A stretch of 64,000 nt of DNA from Nostoc sp. CENA543. GTDB taxonomy: Bacteria > Cyanobacteriota > Cyanobacteriia > Cyanobacteriales > Nostocaceae. The position numbers and the translations under genes are program-made. Below the pieces are notes generated by a model that did no database searches, had not been told where the DNA came from, and saw only the letters and a program-made list of their open reading frames with translations. The stretch is from NCBI RefSeq assembly GCF_002896875.1, contig NZ_CP023278.1:620001-684000 (forward strand), written 5' to 3'. This document shows, one piece after another, positions 57,538-64,000 of the stretch (positions are counted from its first letter, which is position 1; each line of letters opens with the position of its first letter).

Positions 57538-58497
57538 TTACCAGTTCCACATAACAGAACTGTTATCAAGATGATCGGTAACAATACGACCGATCGCATC
57601 AATTTCTGAGAGTTCTTCAGGGGAAAGTTTCACATCAGCAGCGAGGGCGTTGTCTTTGGCTTGTTCAGGATAACGCGCGCCGGCGATCGCTTGAGTTTGG
57701 GGTTGAGCAATTAGCCAAGCTAATGCTAACTGTGCCAATGTGCAGTTATGGCTTTCTGCTATGGGGCGTAGTTTCTCTAAGGCTTGGTGGGCGCGTTCAA
57801 AGTTTTCGCCCTGAAATAGCTTATTGCCTGTACGATTATCTTCGGGATGAAACTTATATCCAGGGGCAAATCTGCCTGTTAATAGTCCTTGGGCTAAGGG
57901 TGAATAGGCCAAGATAGAAATATTATTTTCTCTGCAATAAGGCATAGCATCTTTTTCTACCTGCCGCCAAAACAATGAATATGGCGGTTGTAAGCTATCG
58001 ATGCGGCCATATTGGGAGGCTTGAGCTAATTGATCGCGAGAAAAGTTAGAAACGCCAATGGCGCGAATTTTACCCTGTGCTTGCAAGTCATTGAGGGCGC
58101 GCATGGTTTCTGCAATGGGAACGATTTCAGTATTGAAAGAACCACTCGGCCAGTGAATTTGGTAGAGGTCGATATAATCAGTTTTGAGGTTTTTGAGGGA
58201 GCGATCGCAAGCTTCAATAACTTGATCATACTGGAGATGGTTTGCAAACACCTTGGTTGCATACTCGACTTGTTCACGCACATCAGATAAAGCTTCAGCC
58301 ACAATCCTCTCAGAATGTCCTTCCCCATAAACTTCGGCTGTATCTATAGTGGTGATTCCAGCTTCAAAGGCGGCGCGGATAGTTTTAATGGAGTCTGCAT
58401 CTTCAATTCCTACCCACCATTTCTTCCCGGCTTGCCAAGTTCCCATGAGGATGGGGGTAATTTCTACGTCAGATTTACCTAGTCTGCGTTTTTCCAT
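57538..58497 (-). CDS. Aldo/keto reductase
   Basis: 319 residues, NADPH-dependent TIM barrel. Asp and Tyr in TIDTAEVYGEGHSE, Lys in YATKVF and His in QIHWPSG form the catalytic set. SILAYSPLAQGLLTGRF is a typical late strand. Substrate not predictable. ATG start; single gene. Confidence 0.88.
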   Translation of the reverse strand: MEKRRLGKSDVEITPILMGTWQAGKKWWVGIEDADSIKTIRAAFEAGITTIDTAEVYGEGHSERIVAEALSDVREQVEYATKVFANHLQYDQVIEACDRSLKNLKTDYIDLYQIHWPSGSFNTEIVPIAETMRALNDLQAQGKIRAIGVSNFSRDQLAQASQYGRIDSLQPPYSLFWRQVEKDAMPYCRENNISILAYSPLAQGLLTGRFAPGYKFHPEDNRTGNKLFQGENFERAHQALEKLRPIAESHNCTLAQLALAWLIAQPQTQAIAGARYPEQAKDNALAADVKLSPEELSEIDAIGRIVTDHLDNSSVMWNW

Positions 58498-58577
58498 AAA
58501 GGTTCTCTCAATTCATCTCCCTGGATAGTTCTATACTTTAACGGTCTGCGCTCAAAATAAAATCAGAGTTACAGTAG

Positions 58578-59165
58578 ATGCTGATGGAATTAGGTCAAAC
58601 GGTACATACCCTCAAAGAGTGGGCGATCGCCATTCAAGCTTTAGAAGCGGGTAAAACTATCATGTTGTTGCGAAAAGGCGGGATTCGGGAACAACAAGGA
58701 CGGTTTCAAGTGACGCATCCACGGGTTTTACTTTATCCTACATTTGAACATCAGCAACCTTTACTACTTAAGGCAGAATATACCCATCTTGTCCAGCCAG
58801 TAGCTTCAGGATGGCATCCAGAAACAGTAAGAATCGGTAGTTGGGCAGAAATTACGGATATTTTTCCTGTGATGGATGAGTTAATCGTCAGTCGGTTATT
58901 ACCTTTCCATATCTGGAATGAACATTTTATTAGCGATCGCCTTAAGTGGAAATCCCAGCAGCCATTATTTATCCTCTTGCTACGCACTTTCAAACTTGCT
59001 CAAGTGTGGGAAATTCCCTATCGTCCCGAATATGGTGGTTGCAAGTCTTGGATTGATATCACACAACCTATTGATTTACAAGGGTCTGAACCTGCTTTAT
59101 CTGACTCAAATTACCAACATCTGAGGACAGAAATTAGGACAATAATTAGCAACAAGACTGATTAA
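58578..59165 (+). CDS. DUF1802-family protein
   Basis: 195 residues. TLKEWAIAIQALEAGKTIMLLRKGGIREQ at the start (LRKGGI is the family mark) and PEYGGCKSWI near the end. Soluble, widely held in cyanobacteria, function unknown. ATG at 58578; a second ATG two codons later is possible. Confidence 0.82.
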   Translation: MLMELGQTVHTLKEWAIAIQALEAGKTIMLLRKGGIREQQGRFQVTHPRVLLYPTFEHQQPLLLKAEYTHLVQPVASGWHPETVRIGSWAEITDIFPVMDELIVSRLLPFHIWNEHFISDRLKWKSQQPLFILLLRTFKLAQVWEIPYRPEYGGCKSWIDITQPIDLQGSEPALSDSNYQHLRTEIRTIISNKTD

Positions 59166-59520
59166 ATCTCGCGTCTATACAGGAATCAATTCTGCAATTA
59201 ATCATCTGTATTTCGTAACAAAAATTAAAATGTTGCTGAAATAGTAACCCTCGATACATACACCTTTGGTAGTGGCGGATAACATTAAAAAAATCTTAGT
59301 CTTACATAAGATTGAGGCACAAACATTTGAACAATCTGTCTATCTACATATCTTCTGATGAATCAGCTCAAGGTCGAATAATTATTTAGGTAATTGTACG
59401 ATTTTGAATTGTAGGTAAGTTGACTACCCTGGGAAGATTCTAAATTATCCCGCAAGGGTGAAGAAGCATTGACAAGAAAACGCGAATATGCAATAAAGGC
59501 AAAAAGCAAAGGAGTTTCCT
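59166..59520. other. Intergenic stretch upstream of a small gene
   Basis: No coding frame or tandem repeat. CCCGCAAGGG near 59451 is a short palindrome. Promoter space for the 87-residue gene. Confidence 0.45.
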
Positions 59521-59784
59521 ATGTCTCAACAAATGTGTTGGATATCGAAAAGTAGCGGTGACGATGACAAAATTTTATATTTGCAAGAAGCACCTGGAAA
59601 ACCTTGGCGACCCTACACAGCTTTTCCAAAATATTCAGTCCCAGATTATCCCATTCCTCGCGGCTCTAAAGGCTGGGCAACATATCAAAAACTCCGCAAA
59701 GCGGGGTGGACATTAGTACCTAGCGCGCGCGCCAATGAGTTTGGTGATAGTGTTTATGCAGAGTCTTCCTATACTCAACAGTAA
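59521..59784 (+). CDS. Small soluble protein of unknown function
   Basis: 87 residues, Trp/Tyr/Pro-rich (PGKPWRPYTAFPKY, GWATYQKLRKAGWTLVP). AAAGGAG seven bases before the ATG is a good ribosome-binding site. No signal or membrane segment. I do not recognise a family. The start MSQQMCWISKSSGDDD may include a Cys of interest. Confidence 0.65.
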   Translation: MSQQMCWISKSSGDDDKILYLQEAPGKPWRPYTAFPKYSVPDYPIPRGSKGWATYQKLRKAGWTLVPSARANEFGDSVYAESSYTQQ

Positions 59785-59849
59785 ATAGTCAATATTTGTT
59801 AGTTAGACAGTAGTTGTTCTATTTTTCTTGTCTTTTTGAAGACTGAGAT

Positions 59850-61676
59850 TTAAAAACCTCTAGGAGAGCCTTCACCGCGAGGATCGGCTGCGCCTTCTAG
59901 ATTATTGTCAACAGTAACAGCGATCGCGTTAACATTTCCCCAAGGCTGACTTTCTTTTATATTGTGTCCTCGACGACGTAACTCTTGCAGAGTCATTGCA
60001 TCTAAACCCCAAGTTTCTACTCGCAATTCATCAGGAAACCACTGGTGATGTATGCGTGGCACGGATATTGCTGCACCAACGTCCATATTGTATTCCAGCA
60101 CATTCAGCACTACTTGCAAGACCTGAGTGATAATTGTGCTACCACCAGGCGCACCTACTACCATCCGCAGATGGCCATTTTCGCTGATAATTGTCGGTGT
60201 CATGCTAGAGAGGGGAGTTTTGCGCGGTGCGATGGCGTTGGCTTCGTTACCCAATAATCCAAAAGCGTTTGGTATTCCTGGTGCAGCGACAAAATCATCC
60301 ATTTCATTATTCAAGACAATACCCGTTCCCGATGCCACTACTCCCGCACCATAACCGTGGTTGACGGTGAATGTCAGACTAACAGCATTGCGTTCTGTGT
60401 CCACAACATTTAGATGACTCGTTTCAGGAGACTCATAACGAGTTGCTAGTTGCAGTTTGCGATTGAGGGGAATCTGAACTTGGGGAAGATTTTTCAGGAG
60501 AATTGGTTTGATTTGGGTTGCAGGGGTAGCTTGATCGGGATTAATTTCACTGCGGCGTTGTCTTGCGTAGTTGTCACTCAGTAATGCTTGCACAGGAACT
60601 TTGACAAAATCAGGATCACCTAAATATTGTGCGCGATCGCTATAGGTAATTTTCATTGTTTCTGTCATCAGGTGTAAAGCGTTGGGATGATGCCAACCCC
60701 AAGATTTTAAATCTGCATCACCGATGATGTTTAACATCTGCAATAACAATACACCACCGGAAGAAGGTGGCGGCATAGAACAGACTTGAAACTGGCGGAA
60801 TTTTCCACATACAGGAGTCCGCCAGATTGGTTTATAGGCTTTGAGGTCGGCTAAAGTAATTAAACCGCCATTTTTCGCCATATCATTAGCGATCACACGG
60901 GCGATATCACCAGTATAAAAACTTTGGGGATTTTTAGCGATCGCTGTTAAAGTGCGTGCTAAGTCCCGTTGGACTAATTTTTCCCCTGGTTGATAAAATT
61001 CACCGTTGCGGGTGAAAATCGTCCTGGCGGCTGGGTTATTTAAAACTACTTGCAGACGATTAGTATAGACAGAAGCGGAACGCCAAGTAGCCTGATGACT
61101 GAGAGTAAAACCATCTCCAGCCAGAGCGATCGCAGGTTTTAAAACTTCCTTCCAGGGCAGCTTACCATAACGACGGTGAACTTCATACATTCCTGCCACT
61201 GTGCCTGGTGTAGCCACAGCTAAATAACCATTCACACTGGCATAGGGACGCACCTTTCCAGCTGCATCTAAGTACATATTTTTTGTAGCTTTGAGGGGTG
61301 CGCGTTCCCGAAAATCTAAAGCTTTGATTTCGCCAGTTTTCTCGTTACGCAACAATAAAAAACCACCACCACCAATCCCGGCGGAAAATGGCTCGACTAC
61401 AGATATAGCAAAAGTCGTGGCGACTGCTGCATCCACTGCATTACCACCTTGACGTAATATCAAAAGTCCCGCCTCACTCGCCAAGGGATGGGCAGATACT
61501 ACCATTGCTTTTTTGCTGCGTAAAGGTAAGGTGATGCTGGCTGATGCTACTTCGGTGTAGCAAAGCAGGCTGAGGGAAAGTATGGTAAATGCAAGGTGCT
61601 TGGTTTGAGCAAGAATAGGCATTTTTTTATTTTGATTACTATTGTTTAGACTACAACCTGGGATTGCATTTAACAT
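59850..61676 (-). CDS. ggt: Gamma-glutamyltransferase
   Basis: 608 residues, periplasmic. Cleaves the gamma-glutamyl bond of glutathione and conjugates. Signal helix (HLAFTILSLSLLCYTEVASA), GGNAVDAAVATTFAISVVEP, and catalytic Thr419 in PETSHLNVVD, the nucleophile after autocleavage. An ATG at 61622 would give a shorter, more standard signal peptide; the longer start is kept for lack of a decisive ribosome-binding site. Divergent from the toxin-antitoxin pair. Confidence 0.93.
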   Translation of the reverse strand: MLNAIPGCSLNNSNQNKKMPILAQTKHLAFTILSLSLLCYTEVASASITLPLRSKKAMVVSAHPLASEAGLLILRQGGNAVDAAVATTFAISVVEPFSAGIGGGGFLLLRNEKTGEIKALDFRERAPLKATKNMYLDAAGKVRPYASVNGYLAVATPGTVAGMYEVHRRYGKLPWKEVLKPAIALAGDGFTLSHQATWRSASVYTNRLQVVLNNPAARTIFTRNGEFYQPGEKLVQRDLARTLTAIAKNPQSFYTGDIARVIANDMAKNGGLITLADLKAYKPIWRTPVCGKFRQFQVCSMPPPSSGGVLLLQMLNIIGDADLKSWGWHHPNALHLMTETMKITYSDRAQYLGDPDFVKVPVQALLSDNYARQRRSEINPDQATPATQIKPILLKNLPQVQIPLNRKLQLATRYESPETSHLNVVDTERNAVSLTFTVNHGYGAGVVASGTGIVLNNEMDDFVAAPGIPNAFGLLGNEANAIAPRKTPLSSMTPTIISENGHLRMVVGAPGGSTIITQVLQVVLNVLEYNMDVGAAISVPRIHHQWFPDELRVETWGLDAMTLQELRRRGHNIKESQPWGNVNAIAVTVDNNLEGAADPRGEGSPRGF

Positions 61677-61694
61677 TTCTGGATCGGAATTTAG

Positions 61695-61713
61695 TATAAT
61701 TGTTAGGACAATT
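61695..61713 (+). promoter_or_regulatory. Promoter and operator of the TacAT pair
   Basis: TATAAT at 61695-61700 overlaps an inverted repeat AATTGT (61698-61703) / ACAATT (61708-61713). Position 36-54 bases before the antitoxin ATG is right for autorepression by the toxin-antitoxin complex. Confidence 0.5.
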
Positions 61714-61748
61714 GCCGTACAAAATCTAAATTATGAGTAAAAGCTATC

Positions 61749-62060
61749 ATGGCAGACACAAAGGCTAGAAGTCGTCAAAAAAATTCAACCAGCTCTAAAG
61801 TTGAACGTCTCGAAGCACGTATCAGTAAAGAGCAAAAAGAATTATTCCAGCGTGCGGCTGATATTCAGGGTCGAACACTCACAGATTTTGTGATTAGCAG
61901 CGTTCTCAAGGCTGCTAATGAGGTTATTCAAGAACATGAAATAATGGTTTTAAGCAGACAAGACCAAGAGGTTTTTGTAGAAGCACTACTAAATCCACCA
62001 GCACCAAGCGAAAAACTGCGTGCTGCTGCTCAACGCTATAAACAAAACATGGGTGTGTAA
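61749..62060 (+). CDS. DUF1778 antitoxin, TacA-like
   Basis: 103 residues. Ribbon-helix-helix part (KVERLEARISKEQKELFQRAA then GRTLTDFVISSVLKAA) and a C-terminal tail (LNPPAPSEKLRAAAQRY) that wraps the toxin. Binds DNA as a dimer and neutralises the acetyltransferase. Stop codon is directly followed by the toxin GTG. Confidence 0.87.
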   Translation: MADTKARSRQKNSTSSKVERLEARISKEQKELFQRAADIQGRTLTDFVISSVLKAANEVIQEHEIMVLSRQDQEVFVEALLNPPAPSEKLRAAAQRYKQNMGV

Positions 62061-62570
62061 GTGGCTTTATCTGATGATGATTATTTCATAGAGCCGCTAG
62101 GAAAGCATGACCGGGCGGCTTTTTGTTGTGGTGTTGAAGAACTAGACCGTTATTTAAAACAACAAGCCGGACAAGATGCTCGTAAGCGAGTGGCTGCTCC
62201 TTTTGTGTTAGTTGAAAAAAGTTCTGGTAGTATCGCTTGTTATTACACACTTTCAGCCACAAGTATTAAATTGGGAGAATTACCATTAGCAATAAGTAAA
62301 AAATTGCCAAAATATCCTATAGTTCCTGCAACCCTTCTTGGTCGATTAGCTGTAAATCAAAACCATCGCCAAAAAGGATTAGGAGAAATGCTATTAATGG
62401 ATGCACTTTATCGCAGCCTCAACAGCGAAATTGCCACAACTGCTGTAATAGTTGAGGCCAAAGATGATGATGCTCGTTCTTTTTATGAGCATTATAATTT
62501 TATGAGGTTTCCTGATTTTTCTCACAGACTTTTTCTAATGATGGAAACTATCGCCAAAATGTTTGCGTAA
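62061..62570 (+). CDS. GNAT-family toxin, TacT-like
   Basis: 169 residues. Acetyl-CoA loop in RLAVNQNHRQKGLGEMLLMD and a C-terminal SFYEHYNFMRF with the Tyr expected of the active site. TacT toxins acetylate aminoacyl-tRNA and stop translation. GTG start, zero-base spacing to the antitoxin. Confidence 0.87.
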   Translation: MALSDDDYFIEPLGKHDRAAFCCGVEELDRYLKQQAGQDARKRVAAPFVLVEKSSGSIACYYTLSATSIKLGELPLAISKKLPKYPIVPATLLGRLAVNQNHRQKGLGEMLLMDALYRSLNSEIATTAVIVEAKDDDARSFYEHYNFMRFPDFSHRLFLMMETIAKMFA

Positions 62571-62654
62571 ATAGGAAAACTTTTTCACCCATCTTGTAAG
62601 CATCTTCTTCCATGTAAATGATGCGATTGTTATTTTCTCTTCTTAAATTACCTA

Positions 62655-63395
62655 TTATTCAGATTTACTAATAAATACAAATCCTCGCGTTTTACCGGAA
62701 ACTGAATCAACTGTATTCATTGCTTTCCACAAATCCGTTGTCTTCACCCAAACGGGCGGATATTTATAACGGGAGACATCCATAATTAAAAATCTATCTG
62801 TCTGCTCGTTATATGCGGCTAAAGGCGATATGTGTCCCCCACGTTCCTGATTAATTTCTTTACGTAAATAATTAACGATGACAAAATTTCCTGGCTGTTG
62901 TAAATTGGCTGCCGCCATTTTTCTAAAGTCATCTATATTAGAATCAGCAGCATGATAGACTTTAACGCTGACATCATAACTAGCAATTAATCCTCCCAGT
63001 TCTACCAAAGTTATACCTTGACGTGAGACTTTTTCTGGAGTAATGACTGCTTGAGTTTTGGGATTACTAAAAAAGTTCTCTTGTGTAAAAATTCTATAGG
63101 GAGAATATTGTGGTGCTACTGGTGCAGAAATTTCCAGGCTATTGAAAACCATTACAATACTAGCGACACCACAATAAGCTTGATTATTTTGAGTAATAAA
63201 CTGGCTACTTAAAGGAAAGAAGTCTTCCCGATGACGACTAGTAATTAATAAATTTTCTCCAGCGTCAGAGTTGAAATTAACTAGATTAGGAGCTAGTTTG
63301 AGAGTTTGAGATAGTGCTTGATTGCTAGCAGTAGATAACCCGATAATGGTAGCGGAAATAAAAGTTTTAATACTTGTTTGCAGCTTCAAAATCAT
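62655..63395 (-). CDS. Phytochelatin-synthase-like glutathione hydrolase
   Basis: 246 residues, signal peptide (1-28). Papain-like core with Cys75 (NQAYCGVASIVMVFN), His188 (GGHISPLAAY) and Asp206 (FLIMDVSRYKYPPVW). The build is that of Nostoc Alr0975, which lacks the C-terminal domain of plant enzymes and mainly cleaves Gly from glutathione. With ggt 1 kb away, it suggests periplasmic glutathione breakdown. Confidence 0.92.
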   Translation of the reverse strand: MILKLQTSIKTFISATIIGLSTASNQALSQTLKLAPNLVNFNSDAGENLLITSRHREDFFPLSSQFITQNNQAYCGVASIVMVFNSLEISAPVAPQYSPYRIFTQENFFSNPKTQAVITPEKVSRQGITLVELGGLIASYDVSVKVYHAADSNIDDFRKMAAANLQQPGNFVIVNYLRKEINQERGGHISPLAAYNEQTDRFLIMDVSRYKYPPVWVKTTDLWKAMNTVDSVSGKTRGFVFISKSE

Positions 63396-63532
63396 CTCTA
63401 TACTTTTTCTATAAACAAAATTTCAATGGATGTTAAACCTGAATCGTGTTAGCGATGCGTTAGCACGGTTCAGGAATCACCGCACTTTTAGGGTAGTGAG
63501 GATGTCAAGAAATACCCAATAAGATACAATTC

Positions 63533-64000
63533 CTAATTGGGATGGAAAACTGTAATTCCCAATTCACTACGCCATTGAGTTAAGGGTTTTTCCCAATTAT
63601 CTTCCCATTTTTGTGCCATCAAGGGTTTGGCGTTGAGTCCCATTTCCCAACCGCGATAAATATACTGCATAATGGCTGCTAATTCTGGGGTATTATTCAA
63701 GAAGTTAATAATACCAGCAGTCATAATAGCGATCGCAATGGGCGATTTCATCTGTGCTAGCTGAAAAGCTTGTAACCCCAGTTCCCCTGGTGCGTCAGTC
63801 TTAAACCCAGTTACAATATGATGGATATCATGGGTTTGACTGCGGCGCAAACTGACATAACTAATATCGTCTTTGACTTCTCTGGGACGATAAAATGTAG
63901 GATCAAAGTTGTTTGCAGTTAGATACGCTGCAAACTGATAACCCAAGGAATCTGGCGAATAGGTGAGTAATTTGGCTACATCTGGTACGGGGGCTAAATA
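63533..64000 (-). CDS. Coq4-like protein, cut at the window edge
   Basis: About 155 residues seen, open past base 64000 (YLAPVPDVAKLLTYSPDS precedes the visible TTG). The HDIHHIVTGFKTDAPGELG motif (HDxxH then Glu) is diagnostic of COQ4. In eukaryotes COQ4 works in ubiquinone synthesis; cyanobacteria make plastoquinone, so the role here is open. Confidence 0.82.
   Translation of the reverse strand, partial: YLAPVPDVAKLLTYSPDSLGYQFAAYLTANNFDPTFYRPREVKDDISYVSLRRSQTHDIHHIVTGFKTDAPGELGLQAFQLAQMKSPIAIAIMTAGIINFLNNTPELAAIMQYIYRGWEMGLNAKPLMAQKWEDNWEKPLTQWRSELGITVFHPN

Noticed and set aside
57345-57602. 85-codon minus-strand frame overlapping the aldo/keto reductase end
   Set aside because: Starts inside that gene out of frame and runs into repeats.

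Overview
The window comes from a filamentous, probably heterocyst-forming cyanobacterium close to Nostoc/Anabaena. The gene content is cyanobacterial: ndhH, psb34, a ThiO-ThiG fusion, HemJ, a phytol-kinase-like protein, cyanobacterial-type glutamate-cysteine ligase, many PAS/GAF sensors, SLH and Uma2 proteins. GCGATCGC (HIP1) octamers are frequent, and heptanucleotide tandem repeats (STRRs) sit between, beside and even inside genes. I found no rRNA, tRNA, CRISPR array, transposase or prophage. This is a chromosomal backbone region with small accessory elements.

Region by region. 1-7.5 kb: a truncated TPR protein, a small gene behind a LexA-type palindrome, a zinc-ribbon DUF6671 protein, hemJ, a large TPR protein with a degenerate NTPase-like N-terminus, and psb34. 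7.7-17.1 kb: thiO-thiG, a 2Fe-2S ferredoxin pair, citramalate synthase, a CruA/CruP-type flavoprotein and a coiled-coil protein. 17.7-21.2 kb: a three-gene membrane cluster (permease, TIGR03943 partner, Ig/propeller protein). 22-30 kb: an atypical histidine kinase, a beta-hydroxyacid dehydrogenase, a 31-residue membrane protein, a MidA methyltransferase, a cyanobacteriochrome-like GAF protein, ndhH and rsmH. 30-38 kb: LysM/M23 peptidase, trmL, gshA, a histone-deacetylase-like hydrolase and an MscS channel. 38-47 kb: SLH porin-like protein, Uma2 nuclease, alpha/beta hydrolase, Ser/Thr kinase, rimM, avtA-like aminotransferase and glutathione-dependent formaldehyde dehydrogenase. 47-56 kb: a coupled pair of large sensor kinases, then a phytol kinase and membrane glycosyltransferase operon, and yidD. 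56-64 kb: a lipoprotein, a hairpin-terminated gene-free stretch, aldo/keto reductase, gamma-glutamyltransferase, a TacAT-type toxin-antitoxin pair, a phytochelatin-synthase-like protein and a truncated Coq4-like gene.

Themes. Four glutathione genes lie within about 29 kb: synthesis (gshA), use in formaldehyde oxidation (frmA), and two hydrolases (ggt and the phytochelatin-synthase-like protein). Sensing is abundant, with three histidine kinases, one GAF photoreceptor candidate and one Ser/Thr kinase. The most unusual sequence-level behaviour is that of the STRRs. They supply start or stop codons for several genes and are inserted in frame in thiO, cimA and rimM. A 31-bp dispersed repeat occurs six times, twice as tandem pairs. 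The best leads for undescribed biology are the LexA-box gene, the standalone two-cysteine GAF protein, the hairpin-terminated gene-free stretch at 57.0-57.3 kb, and the palindrome upstream of the permease cluster.
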